Assembly: GCA_028280945.1 (NCBI GenBank)
Contig: JANQKV010000008.1
Coordinates: 1-64,000, forward strand
Direction: 5' to 3'
DNA length: 64,000 nucleotides
DNA from: Opitutaceae bacterium
Lineage (GTDB): Bacteria; Verrucomicrobiota; Verrucomicrobiia; Opitutales; Opitutaceae
Part shown: one piece after another, positions 51,854-60,463 of the stretch
Position numbering within the stretch: position 1 is the stretch's first letter
How the letters are laid out: the number at the start of each line of letters is the position of its first letter
Notes under the pieces: generated by a model
Database searches by the model: none
Seen by the model: the letters and a program-made list of their open reading frames with translations, nothing else
Told to the model about the DNA's origin: nothing
Position numbers and translations under genes: made by a program

Positions 51854-53218
51854 ATGAGCGTCAACCCGGCAGATTCCTCCGAGATCGAAGCCCAAGAGGA
51901 AGAAGAAGTCCTCGAGGCCAGCTTCGAGGAGTTGGTTGCGTTTGAAGGCGAGCGCTTGGAGGAAATCTCCAACGTTGTCCTGGCCCGGGCATTGCAACGA
52001 TTTGAGGTCGATGAGCGGCGGGAGGTCCTCCGCAAGGTCAGCGAATCCAAGGCGGCGGATATCCTGGCCGAAATGGACGAGGATGCCGCGGCCGATGTCT
52101 TGACGGCGATGCGCGAGCACCGGGCCGTTGCGATGATCGAGGAGTTTGATCCCGATGACGCGGCCGACGTGGTGGCCGAGCTGGAGGACGAGGATCGCGA
52201 GCGGTTGATGAGCAGCGTCGAGCCGGAGACGGCGGAGGACATCAACAAGCTGCTCTCCTACGATCCGGAGACGGCGGGTGGCGTGATGACCACGGACTTT
52301 GCCGCGGTGAAGGACGAGGACACCATTGAGCACGCCATTCAGGACATCCGCCGCCAGCGCGAGGAGCTCGAAAACATCTATTACGTCTACGTGCTCGACG
52401 GGGCGGGGCACCTGCAGGGTGTGGTATCCATCCGGGAACTACTGCTGGCCCGGCGGGGTTCCCGGATCGTGGACATCGTGCGGGAGGACCTGCGGGGGGT
52501 GTGTGCCCCGGAGGACGACCGGGAGAAGGTCGCGCAACGGATGGCGGAGTTCAACCTGGCGGCGTTGCCCGTGGTGGATGCGGACGGGATCATGGTTGGG
52601 GTGGTGACTCACGATGACGTGCTCGACATCGTGCAGGACGAGGCGACCGAGGATATCCAAAAGATGGTGGGTGCCGGTGCGGACGAGGGCATTCTGGACC
52701 CGATTTTTGACAGCCTGCGCAAACGCAATCCGTGGCTGATCGTCAATCTGCTCACCATCAGCCTGGCGGCGTGGGTGGTGACGTTCTACGAGGAAAAAAT
52801 CGCCCAGATCACGGTGTTGGCCGTCATCATGCCCGTTATCGTGAACCTGGGTGGCAACACTGGCGCCCAAACCCTCGCGGTGCTCATTCGCAGCCTGGCG
52901 GTGGATGAGATCCAGCCGCGGGACAGCCTGGGGATCTGTGTCCGCGAATCCTTCAAGGGTTTTTTAAACGGCGTCATCATTGGCGTGCTCACGGCCGGGG
53001 TGGTCGCCCTGTTCACCCATGACATGACGATCGCGGGTGTTGTGCTGGCGGCGATGGTCTTTACCATGACGTTTTCCGGTTTTGCCGGGGCCGCGATTCC
53101 GCTGACGCTCAAGAAGTTCAATTTTGATCCGGCGCAGAGCTCGTCGATCTTCGTCACCGGGGCGGCTGACATGGTGGGGTTCCTGGTCTTCCTGCAACTG
53201 GCCACCTGGGTGCTCTGA
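51854..53218 (+). CDS. mgtE: Magnesium transporter MgtE
   Basis: MgtE is a homodimeric Mg2+ channel gated by cytosolic Mg2+. The 454-residue protein has an acidic N domain (helical repeats such as ADILAEMDEDAAADVLTAMR), two CBS domains (starting at DPETAGGVMTTDFAAV), and five membrane helices with NLGGNTGAQTLAVLIRSLAV and FAGAAIPLTLKKFNFDPAQS. The TTG at 51815 would add 13 residues without support, so the ATG at 51854 is used. The 129-bp divergent upstream region has no room for a typical M-box riboswitch. Confidence 0.96.
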   Translation: MSVNPADSSEIEAQEEEEVLEASFEELVAFEGERLEEISNVVLARALQRFEVDERREVLRKVSESKAADILAEMDEDAAADVLTAMREHRAVAMIEEFDPDDAADVVAELEDEDRERLMSSVEPETAEDINKLLSYDPETAGGVMTTDFAAVKDEDTIEHAIQDIRRQREELENIYYVYVLDGAGHLQGVVSIRELLLARRGSRIVDIVREDLRGVCAPEDDREKVAQRMAEFNLAALPVVDADGIMVGVVTHDDVLDIVQDEATEDIQKMVGAGADEGILDPIFDSLRKRNPWLIVNLLTISLAAWVVTFYEEKIAQITVLAVIMPVIVNLGGNTGAQTLAVLIRSLAVDEIQPRDSLGICVRESFKGFLNGVIIGVLTAGVVALFTHDMTIAGVVLAAMVFTMTFSGFAGAAIPLTLKKFNFDPAQSSSIFVTGAADMVGFLVFLQLATWVL

Positions 53219-53220
53219 AC

Positions 53221-53466
53221 ATGGCCGCCGGGGAGCCTTTGCCACCGTTGCCGGTCGATCCTCAACCGGGTCGCTACCGGCACTACAAAGGTGGGGAATA
53301 CGAGGTCATCGAAATCTGTCGGCACTCCGAAACCCTGGAGCCGTTGGTGGTCTACCGCGCGCTTTATGGTGAACGGGGTCTCTGGGTGCGGCCGCATGCG
53401 ATGTGGAGCGAACGGGTCATGATCGATGGCCAGGCGATCCCACGCTTTCGCGCCGAACCGGTGTAG
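53221..53466 (+). CDS. DUF1653 domain protein
   Basis: The 81-residue protein has the DUF1653 pattern PGRYRHYKGGEYEVIEICRH, then SETLEPLVVYRALYGERGLW and VRPHAMWSE. These small basic beta-rich proteins are common in bacteria; no function is agreed. The ATG follows the mgtE stop by two bases, so it is translated from the same mRNA. A Mg-related role is only suggested by this proximity. Confidence 0.92.
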   Translation: MAAGEPLPPLPVDPQPGRYRHYKGGEYEVIEICRHSETLEPLVVYRALYGERGLWVRPHAMWSERVMIDGQAIPRFRAEPV

Positions 53467-53522
53467 TTTTTACAGGAGTGAGCTGAGGCGAGTAGAGCCG
53501 TCAGCCTGCTGGAGCTGTCTAA

Positions 53523-53613
53523 AACCGCAGATTTCGCAGAGAGCTCAGATCTAAATTAGGCTATTCCAAGCTCAGCCAATTGCATCTGCGTCAATCTGAG
53601 CAATCTGAGGTCA
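53523..53613. repeat. Dispersed inverted repeat abutting the modB stop
   Basis: ACCGCAGATTTCGCAGA at the left (from 53524) faces CATCTGCGTCAATCTGAGC and a CAATCTGAGGTC end at the right (53582-53613). The reverse complement of the right arm matches the left in most positions. CAGATT-rich inverted elements like this recur between genes in many bacterial genomes. The right arm supplies the stop codon of modB. Left of it, 53467-53522 holds nothing recognisable. Confidence 0.6.
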
Positions 53614-54309
53614 CGCCCGGTCGCGTCGCTGCAGGATGGCGATGATGACGAGCAGGACGAAGGAGATCGCCAGCAGCGTGGCGGCGAAGGCATGTGCCGC
53701 GGGATAGTTGAGTTTTTGCACCTCGTCGTAGAGGGCGATGCTGGCCACACGGGTTTCACCGGCGATCGACCCGCCGATCATCAGCACGACCCCGAACTCG
53801 CCCAGGGTGTGGGCAAACCCCAGAGTCAGCCCGGCGCCGATGCCCCGCTTGGCCAACGGCAGGTGCACCCGCCACCACGTGCGCCAGGCAGTCGCGCCGC
53901 TCGCGCGACTGGCGTCCAACAACTCTGTTGGCACGCCGCGCAGGGCCGCCTGAAACGGCTGCACCGCAAAGGGCAGCGAGTAGATGACCGAGGCGATCAC
54001 CAGTCCCTCGAAAGTGAAGGAAAGCGGTTCACCGGTCAGCGCCACCCACCAACTGCCCGGCGGATGTTGCGGCGAAAATGCGATCAACAGATAGAACCCG
54101 ATCACCGTGGGCGGGAGCACGATCGGCAAAGTCACCAGCGCTTCCGCCAGTGGGGCCCACCGGCGTTGCGTGATGTTGAGCCAATGCGCCAAAGGCAACC
54201 CGACCAGGCCGAGCAAAATCGTGGTGATGGTGGCCAGCTTGAGGGTAAGCCAGAGCGCCTGCCACAGGGGCGGGGAGAGAAACCAGGAGCTGAATGCGGC
54301 GTCTTCCAA
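53611..54309 (-). CDS. modB: Molybdate ABC transporter permease
   Basis: ModB is the membrane subunit of the molybdate (or tungstate) ABC importer. The 232-residue protein has about five to six helices with TLPIVLPPTVIGFYLLIAFS and the EAA loop DASRASGATAWRTWWRVHLP, plus TLGFAHTLGEFGVVLMIGGS, a ModB-specific signature. The start is TTG at 54309, because a stop lies two codons upstream and there is no ATG before the first helix. Its stop is formed at the edge of the dispersed repeat. No modC is visible. Confidence 0.93.
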   Translation of the reverse strand: MEDAAFSSWFLSPPLWQALWLTLKLATITTILLGLVGLPLAHWLNITQRRWAPLAEALVTLPIVLPPTVIGFYLLIAFSPQHPPGSWWVALTGEPLSFTFEGLVIASVIYSLPFAVQPFQAALRGVPTELLDASRASGATAWRTWWRVHLPLAKRGIGAGLTLGFAHTLGEFGVVLMIGGSIAGETRVASIALYDEVQKLNYPAAHAFAATLLAISFVLLVIIAILQRRDRA

Positions 54310-54342
54310 GAACTACAACCGTGGCGGCGGGGACGCGCCGGA

Positions 54343-55104
54343 TCAAGGCGCGCGATAACCGTTCGCTGCCAGGATCTCCTGCGCGGGGGGCGAAGCCAGC
54401 CAGGCCAGGAACCGCGCCGTTGCTTCGGGATGAGCTGAACGTCGCAACGGGATGGCTCCATGGGCCAGCGAGGTCGCCGGCACCGCCACTTCCCTACCTT
54501 CACCCAGGCCCGGATTCGCTGCCAGAAGGGAAGCGGCGATGAACCCGATTTCGGCATGGCCACTGGCCACGAACTGCAGGGTCTGGGCGACGTTTTCCCC
54601 CATCACGATCTTGGGGCTCACGTCCGCCCAGAGCTCGTTTGCCCGCAGCCAGTCGCGGGCGGCGCTGCCGTAGGGGGCGATGTCGGGGTGGGCGATGGCG
54701 AGACGGCGAGTCTGCGGACTGCGCAGGAGCCGGGCCACATCGGTCTCGGCCGGCTTCGGCCATAACATCAAGATCCCGGTGGCGAAGACCTGGGGTTTCT
54801 CCATCGCGGAGTGACCACTCTCGATCAAAGCCGCGGGGTATGCCAGGTCGGCCGCCAGCAACACATCAAAGGGGGCGCCATGCCGAATCTGTGCGACCAG
54901 GTTGCCGGAAGCCGCATGCGAAAACTCGATCCGGACATGCGGGTAGTGGGCCATGAACTCCGCGCCGAGTTTTTCGGAAACGAACGTCAGGTTGGAGGCC
55001 GCTGCGACACGCAGCAAAACCGGGTCCGGATTGGCCCCGACCGGACCCGCCATCAACCCCGCGACGACCAGCACGCGGCAGGTAAAGCACGCGCGAGTGA
55101 TCAT
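54343..55104 (-). CDS. modA: Molybdate-binding periplasmic protein
   Basis: ModA captures molybdate/tungstate in the periplasm for ModB. The 253-residue protein has a signal peptide (FTCRVLVVAGLMAGPVGA), VAAASNLTFVSEKLGAEF, FSHAASGNLVAQIRHGAPFD with the oxyanion-binding Ser, and the C-terminal SAHPEATARFLAWLASPPAQ. The start overlaps the stop of the PhoD-like gene by four bases (ATGA). Loss of the C subunit from the cluster means it must be supplied elsewhere. Confidence 0.93.
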   Translation of the reverse strand: MITRACFTCRVLVVAGLMAGPVGANPDPVLLRVAAASNLTFVSEKLGAEFMAHYPHVRIEFSHAASGNLVAQIRHGAPFDVLLAADLAYPAALIESGHSAMEKPQVFATGILMLWPKPAETDVARLLRSPQTRRLAIAHPDIAPYGSAARDWLRANELWADVSPKIVMGENVAQTLQFVASGHAEIGFIAASLLAANPGLGEGREVAVPATSLAHGAIPLRRSAHPEATARFLAWLASPPAQEILAANGYRAP

Positions 55105-56372
55105 TTCGCGGGCACCGTGAATGATGCGGTGAATCGATCCCGGCCATGTTGGTTCATGCCCCGGAAAACCACTTCGATCCGGGTCCGCAGGTCATCGATT
55201 TCCACCACGCCAAAAAACTCCTCGGTTGGGTTGGGCAACAGGGGGCCGTCGGTCCAGCTGCCAATCACCGGTTCGATCAATTGGTCAATCACGCCAGCTT
55301 GCAGTTCGGTCAGGTCACCGGGCGCACCGCTGCCAATCCGGGCAGCCAGAAAGCCGGCGTTGCCCGACAGGATGACCACGTTGCCGATCCCTTCCGCCGC
55401 GAGCCATGTTTCGATTTTTTCCCGCTCGTCCGCGTAATAACCCCAGTGGTCGTCGCTGCCGGATACGCCGCGGTTGGTGTGCCACGGCACCGACGAAACC
55501 AGGAAGATCAGCGGATGGCTGAGCGCGGCGGCTTTCAGCTCCTGCTGCAACCAGCCCCATTGCCATTCGCCCAGCAGAGTGGGGTTTTTGGCATCGGGGG
55601 TCGTGCGATCGGTCCGGGTGTCCAGCACTACAAAGCGCACGCGCCCGACACTGAAGCTTTGTGAAATCGGATTGAGGGTCGTTTCCTCCGTGGCATCGGG
55701 CGCGTCGGCGGGCAGCGGATAGTGCGAAAAGAATCTCCGGTAGGCGAGGTGGCTGGCCTCGCCGCCATAGTCGTTGGCATCCCACGTGTAGATGAAGGGC
55801 ACGTCGCGATACAGCTCGGCTTGGGTGAATGACTCAAAAAAACGCTCGTAGATCCCCAGCCATCCGGCGGTGTCCTCTGGCCGGGAGGCATCGGCACTCA
55901 ACGCATTGCCCAGGTGAAAGAACAGTCGGGGCTTTTGGTAACGGATTTCGGAAAATGCCCCCGCTTCGGAATCCGTCTGGTGGTTGGAGGCAAACGCAAA
56001 ACGGAACGACGTGGGCTGGCCGGGCAGGGGCAGCGTGGTAAAGGTTCCGATGCTGGTATACTCCCGCACGCGACCCGCCCGCACGCGGCAGTAGTAGGTG
56101 GTGTCCGGCTCAAGGCGCAGCAGGCGGAACACCGCCAGGCCCTCCGGCTCGCCTTCCCGGCGTGCGCGTTGGGCAAAGGTTTGCATCTGGCTGAAATAGC
56201 GCGTCTTGCTCACCTCCAGGCTGGTCAGCCGGTCCTCGTTGATGAACAACCGCACTTCCGCCGATCGTGCGCCCAGTTCACCTATCCACGGACCGTGCTC
56301 GACCAATTGAGCGGTTGCGATCGAAACGGCAACGACCAGTCCGGCGAGGCTGAGCAGTGCGGATCGGATCAT
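55101..56372 (-). CDS. PhoD-like phosphatase homologue lacking metal ligands
   Basis: The 423-residue protein has a signal peptide (MIRSALLSLAGLVVAVSIAT) and an N-terminal fibronectin-like PhoD domain (up to about 115), followed by a PhoD-type metallophosphatase domain. Its signature sites are altered: FASNHQ (127-132) where a Cys/Asp is expected, LGNALSAD (154-161) for LGDxxYxD, WDANDYG (197-203) for WDDHDYG, and LSGNAG (335-340) for SGDxH. The fold seems complete, so this is probably a non-catalytic homologue. It precedes modA with a 4-bp overlap, and DUF3127 lies 20 bp upstream. Confidence 0.78.
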   Translation of the reverse strand: MIRSALLSLAGLVVAVSIATAQLVEHGPWIGELGARSAEVRLFINEDRLTSLEVSKTRYFSQMQTFAQRARREGEPEGLAVFRLLRLEPDTTYYCRVRAGRVREYTSIGTFTTLPLPGQPTSFRFAFASNHQTDSEAGAFSEIRYQKPRLFFHLGNALSADASRPEDTAGWLGIYERFFESFTQAELYRDVPFIYTWDANDYGGEASHLAYRRFFSHYPLPADAPDATEETTLNPISQSFSVGRVRFVVLDTRTDRTTPDAKNPTLLGEWQWGWLQQELKAAALSHPLIFLVSSVPWHTNRGVSGSDDHWGYYADEREKIETWLAAEGIGNVVILSGNAGFLAARIGSGAPGDLTELQAGVIDQLIEPVIGSWTDGPLLPNPTEEFFGVVEIDDLRTRIEVVFRGMNQHGRDRFTASFTVPAK

Positions 56373-56392
56373 GGGATGGGGGAGACGGCCGC

Positions 56393-56746
56393 TTAGAAGG
56401 GAGGCTCCTCGTCGACCTCACCCGCGCCCATTTCGGGTTCACGCAGAGGGGGACCATCGTCGTCTGCCGTGGTGGCTCCGTCGCCCAGTGCCTCGATCTT
56501 CCACGCGTTGAGATTCACGTAGTAGTTCTCCTTCCACTCGCGACCGCGGATATCGAACGACACCTTGACCTTGTCGCCCTCCTGCAGGGCGGAGAGCAGG
56601 CTGGTCTTGTCCTTTACGGTTTCAAACTTGATGTCCTGCGGATAGCGGTCGGTGTCGGTCGTGACGACAAATTCCTTTTTGTTGAAGCCACTGCCAAAGG
56701 TTTGCTCCTCGAAGATCTTTTTAATGGTGCCGGAGAGTTCGAACAT
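56393..56746 (-). CDS. DUF3127 domain protein
   Basis: The 117-residue protein starts MFELSGTIKKIFEEQTFG, then KKEFVVTTDTDRYPQDIKFE and KVKVSFDIRGREWKENYYVN, all DUF3127 pattern, followed by an acidic tail (TADDDGPPLREPEMGAGEVD). The family has an OB-like fold and is suspected to bind nucleic acids, but its function is unproven. The ATG at 56746 is chosen because the domain begins there; a longer upstream frame is not conserved. It may be the first gene of the unit leading to modA-modB. Confidence 0.9.
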   Translation of the reverse strand: MFELSGTIKKIFEEQTFGSGFNKKEFVVTTDTDRYPQDIKFETVKDKTSLLSALQEGDKVKVSFDIRGREWKENYYVNLNAWKIEALGDGATTADDDGPPLREPEMGAGEVDEEPPF

Positions 56747-56818
56747 AGGGTCCCAGCCTGAACCTTCGGCCCCGATCGGCGCAAAACTGATTTTGGAAAA
56801 AACGAGCCTGCCGGCATT

Positions 56819-56844
56819 CCGGGGTTGGCTTTGGCCAACCCCGG
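56819..56844 (-). terminator. Hairpin after the 57.5-kb membrane-protein gene
   Basis: An 11-bp stem (CCGGGGTTGGC paired with its complement) and a 4-nt loop follow the stop on the minus strand. A T-run appears only about 15 nt later, so it is a weak or indirect terminator. Confidence 0.5.
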
Positions 56845-56876
56845 GCGCAGTGGCGGGGGAATTTCCGGGCCGTGGC

Positions 56877-57527
56877 TCAATGCCCGTGCGGCAGGGCGAC
56901 CGTCGCAATGCCGAGGCCCGCGAGAAGACCACCGACCAATCGGGGGTTCGGGTCACGCAGCCACGGCCAGCGCAGCCGGGTGACTCCCTGAAGCGTAAGC
57001 GCAGTGAGCAACAGCATACCGCCGAGGGTGGCGACGGCCAGCACCCCGCTCAACCAGATGACGCCGGGCCAACCGTAGGGCACAGCCGTGAGATACACCG
57101 GCAGGAACAGCTCACAGGGCGAAAGGGTGAGGGTCAGAAACAGGCCCCAAAGCGCGGCTCGGTCTGTGCCGTCAGGTTGGAACTTCTGCGGGTTGCCCTG
57201 GCAATGGCTGCACTCCCGCCCGTGCGGTGCCCGAAAGGCCAGCCAAGCCCCCAGTCCCACGAGGACGGCGGCAACCGTCCAGTGGAAGACTTCCTCGAAA
57301 TGGTGATCGAGTTCGAAGCCAAAGCGGGCGATGGCGACGCCCAGCGCCGTGGTGGCGAGCAGGTGGCCGCCTCCCGCCATCGCCACGGCTGCCAACGTGC
57401 GCCGGTGGGACCACGCGCGGGCGCGGCCAACCATGACAAAAGGCAGCCAGTGCGTGGGAATGATGGCGTGGAGAAACGCCACCGCAAACCCGGTGATGCT
57501 CAGGGTGACAAGGTAGGATATATCCAT
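56877..57527 (-). CDS. Polytopic membrane protein, possible metal transporter
   Basis: The 216-residue protein has six hydrophobic segments. Conserved polar residues in the helices include VAFLHAIIPTHWLPFVMVG with two His, AMAGGGHLLATTALGVA, and LTLSPCELFLPVYLTA with Cys/Glu; a C-x-x-C lies in the loop GRECSHCQGNPQ. The arrangement of His in helix 1 resembles nickel/cobalt transporters of the NicO/UreH type, but this is not a firm match. It lies 28 bp after the COG0523 GTPase gene, which supports a metal-related job. No functional claim is made beyond that. Confidence 0.72.
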   Translation of the reverse strand: MDISYLVTLSITGFAVAFLHAIIPTHWLPFVMVGRARAWSHRRTLAAVAMAGGGHLLATTALGVAIARFGFELDHHFEEVFHWTVAAVLVGLGAWLAFRAPHGRECSHCQGNPQKFQPDGTDRAALWGLFLTLTLSPCELFLPVYLTAVPYGWPGVIWLSGVLAVATLGGMLLLTALTLQGVTRLRWPWLRDPNPRLVGGLLAGLGIATVALPHGH

Positions 57528-57555
57528 AAAACAAATACGTTGGAGCTGGAGCCGA

Positions 57556-58902
57556 TCAGGGCGCGAGGCAGGCCTTGAACCCGGCCATCAGGGCTTTGCG
57601 ATCGAGGTTGCGACCGATGAAGACGAAGGTGTTGCGGCGTTCCTCGCCCGGTGCCCAAGGGCGGTCGAACTTGCCGTCGAAGAGCATGTGCACGCCCTGG
57701 AAAACGAGACGCTTGTCGGTGCCGCGCACGGCGAGCACACCCTTGCTGCGGAAAATGTCGGTGCCCTTGGTGCGCAGGAGATGACTGAGGTATTCGTTGA
57801 GGCGTTGGCCGTCCAGGTCGCCGGCGAAGCTGACGCCCACGGAAGTGACTGCTTCGTCGTGTTCGTGGTCGGCGGCGAAGGCCTGCGTCCGCCACGGAAC
57901 CAACAGGTCGTGACCACGGCGCACGGTGGCACCGAACTCGTCGGGATGGTGTTGGGTGAAGAGAACGTGGAGTCCGGGGCGCAGCGGTTGCAGCGGGAAG
58001 GTAGCGGGGAAGCTGGGGAGAAGGAGTTCCCGAAGCTCAAGGCCGCCGACGAAAGGTTTGCCGGGAGCGACGGGTGTGGGAGTCTCGGCAAAGCTGCGCA
58101 CTGCCTGCTCTTGTGCGGTAATCCACGCGGCATCGGTTTTGGCAGCGATCGGCACGAGTGCGGCGGCCATGGCGGGATCGGGTCCTTCGCCCAGGTGCAG
58201 GGCGGAACCGGTGGCCGGCAAGTCGTAGAGACCGGCCCATTCGAAGGGAAACTCCGGATCGAGGAAGGTGGGCTCCAGCCGGGTGGCGCGTGAGAGGTTA
58301 AACCCGCCCACATCGAGCACGTGTTCGAGTGGCACGTCGGCGTTTTGCATGCGGTGCATGCGGGCGGCGGCATTCATCCGGCGCAGGCGGGTTTCAAGCG
58401 CATCGAGGTCGGCGGGATCCACGAGGTCAGTCTTGTTCAGCAACAATACATCGGCGAAGGCGACTTGTTCGCGCGCCTCGTCGGAGTCGTCGAGATGGAG
58501 CGTGATATGTTTGGTGTCCACCACGGTGACAATGGCGTCGAGGCGGTAGGCGGCCCGGATCTCGTCATCGGTGAAGAAGGTCTGGGCGACCGGGCCGGGA
58601 TCGGCCAGGCCGGTGGTTTCGATGAGCACCCCGTCGAGGGGATCCTTGCGCTTGGCCAGGCGGGCAAGGATGCGAATGAGGTCACCGCGCACGGTGCAGC
58701 AGATGCAGCCGTTGTTCATCTCGAAGAGCTCCTCGTCGCTCTGGATGACGAGCTGGTGATCGATGCCAACCTCGCCGAATTCGTTTTCGATCACGGCGAG
58801 TTTTTTGCCGTGTTGTTCGGTCAGGATGCGGTTGAGCAAGGTGGTCTTGCCGGCCCCGAGGAAGCCGGTGAGGACGGTGACAGGGATGGGAGGATGCGCC
58901 AT
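57556..58902 (-). CDS. CobW/Zng1-type metallochaperone GTPase (COG0523)
   Basis: COG0523 GTPases hand metal ions, often Zn or Co, to target proteins using GTP. The 448-residue protein shows GFLGAGKTT (residues 13-21), the metal motif GCICC (65-69), the G3-like ETTGLADP, the specificity motif LLNKTDL, and the C-terminal CobW_C domain. [20 protein letters not shown] is the usual C-terminal block. A His-rich [10 protein letters not shown] loop near residue 345 may bind metal. The ATG at 58902 is chosen because conserved sequence begins there. A possible metal transporter lies directly downstream. Confidence 0.93.
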   Translation of the reverse strand: MAHPPIPVTVLTGFLGAGKTTLLNRILTEQHGKKLAVIENEFGEVGIDHQLVIQSDEELFEMNNGCICCTVRGDLIRILARLAKRKDPLDGVLIETTGLADPGPVAQTFFTDDEIRAAYRLDAIVTVVDTKHITLHLDDSDEAREQVAFADVLLLNKTDLVDPADLDALETRLRRMNAAARMHRMQNADVPLEHVLDVGGFNLSRATRLEPTFLDPEFPFEWAGLYDLPATGSALHLGEGPDPAMAAALVPIAAKTDAAWITAQEQAVRSFAETPTPVAPGKPFVGGLELRELLLPSFPATFPLQPLRPGLHVLFTQHHPDEFGATVRRGHDLLVPWRTQAFAADHEHDEAVTSVGVSFAGDLDGQRLNEYLSHLLRTKGTDIFRSKGVLAVRGTDKRLVFQGVHMLFDGKFDRPWAPGEERRNTFVFIGRNLDRKALMAGFKACLAP

Positions 58903-58999
58903 GGTGGTGGAGGGGTGGAGGTGAAATGGAGGAATGGTTGGGTGAAGTGATAAGTCGTGGACCGGACGGCGGAGAGGGATATGGAAAGTGGCAGCCGGG

Positions 59000-60463
59000 T
59001 TAAGATGAGACGCCTTCCCGGGCATGGCGCCGGGCTTTGCCCAACCACAGACCGAGAATCAACGAGGCCGTGACCACGCCGATGAGGCCGGGAAAGGCGC
59101 GGCGCAGTCGGGTGGAAAGTGGTAGCTCGATGGTCGGTGGCGAGGGCCGGCGGTCATAGTCCTCGGCGGTCAACGGCGTCATACTGGCGACATGGAACCC
59201 ATAGGCGGCCCTCATCTCGCGCTGGAATGTCTTCGCCCGTTCTACCAGCATGCTCCGCTGCGATGGTGTGACCCCGGCGAGTTGTTCGGTTGAGAGCCGG
59301 AATGCCAGCGTGGGCGAGAGCCAAGACAGTCTTCGCCACCACTTGTCCTGGGCGGTTCGCTCTTTGTTGAGTCGGTTGAGGGTGGGGGCGAGGGCGTCGT
59401 CGGCCGCGAGGATTCGGGGATAGAGATTTCCCACGTAATAGGCGTCGTATTCGCTCAGCTCGGCCGCCGGGCGTTGTTCCGGATGGGCGGCGTAATAAGC
59501 TTCGCGCAACTCGTCGGCGCGTTCAAAGAGCTCTGTTTCGACTTGGCGCACTTCGAGCAGAAAATCGCGCCGGTCCGGTGGCGGGGCGACGGTTTGCACC
59601 ACGGCCCCTACCAGGGATGGGATGAGAAGCACGGACGCCAACCATGCTCCGGCCAGCAGGATTGCGTTGGATGCAGCGGAGCGTTGCTGGAAATTCAATA
59701 CCGCGGCCAAGAGTTGCCAGAAGATCAGATAAAGTGCGGCCAAGATCGACCAGAGCCCGACTTCGGTTGCGAGGGCGGCGAATGACGCATCTGCCGCGGC
59801 ACTGGCTGCCGTGGCCCCACCGGCCGCCACGACCAAGGGCAGCCACAGCACCACAAAATGAACCGCGAGCCGCGCCGCCATGATCCGCCCCGCCGGAGTG
59901 GGCTGACTCGCCAGCAGAGGCCAGATATCCGCGTCGCGCTCGCGGGCGAGCACATCAAACGAAAGCGCCAGCACAAAAAGCGGCAGGAGTGCACTCACCA
60001 CAAATGCGAGGTCGAGAGGCCCCGCGAGGCGATTGGCGGGATTTTCGATGCTTTGGGCCGGACCGATCAGCTTCGTGATCATGCCGGTGGGAAGCACCGG
60101 AGGGGCGAGGTCGCCGGAGCCGCCCGACAGCGCTGCCAGCGGTGTGGGTGTCAGGACAACGGGACCTTCGCCACCGCGGCCCATGACCGATTGAGTGGGA
60201 CTGCGCGGATCGGCAAAGGGCTCCGGCTCCCGCAGGCCGGCGTTGATCTCGATGAGCAAAGTGCGTTTCTTACTCCAGTTTTCAGCATCGGTGCTTCGGG
60301 CCTTGGCAATCTGACTGTGTTGAGTGTGAGCTGCATCCCACCCTTGGTAGGCGGCGATGGCGAGCAAGCCGCTCCAAAGCACGATCAGCATCACCCCCAT
60401 GCGTTCCGCCGTAAGCCGACGCACTTCCCAGCGCGCCAGGGAAAGAAACCCGGCGGGTCTCAC
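59000..60463 (-). CDS. ABC-2 type permease (DUF3526), second of pair
   Basis: The 487-residue protein has N-terminal and C-terminal membrane segments around a large extracytoplasmic part. [20 protein letters not shown] opens it, [20 protein letters not shown] is the conserved helix before the motif [15 protein letters not shown], and [20 protein letters not shown] is near the end. This is the DUF3526/ABC-2 permease layout. The GTG at 60463 overlaps the upstream stop (GTGA) and is preferred; an ATG at 60490 would overlap by 31 bp. It forms a pair with the upstream permease. No ATPase gene is in view. Confidence 0.85.
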   Translation of the reverse strand: MRPAGFLSLARWEVRRLTAERMGVMLIVLWSGLLAIAAYQGWDAAHTQHSQIAKARSTDAENWSKKRTLLIEINAGLREPEPFADPRSPTQSVMGRGGEGPVVLTPTPLAALSGGSGDLAPPVLPTGMITKLIGPAQSIENPANRLAGPLDLAFVVSALLPLFVLALSFDVLARERDADIWPLLASQPTPAGRIMAARLAVHFVVLWLPLVVAAGGATAASAAADASFAALATEVGLWSILAALYLIFWQLLAAVLNFQQRSAASNAILLAGAWLASVLLIPSLVGAVVQTVAPPPDRRDFLLEVRQVETELFERADELREAYYAAHPEQRPAAELSEYDAYYVGNLYPRILAADDALAPTLNRLNKERTAQDKWWRRLSWLSPTLAFRLSTEQLAGVTPSQRSMLVERAKTFQREMRAAYGFHVASMTPLTAEDYDRRPSPPTIELPLSTRLRRAFPGLIGVVTASLILGLWLGKARRHAREGVSS

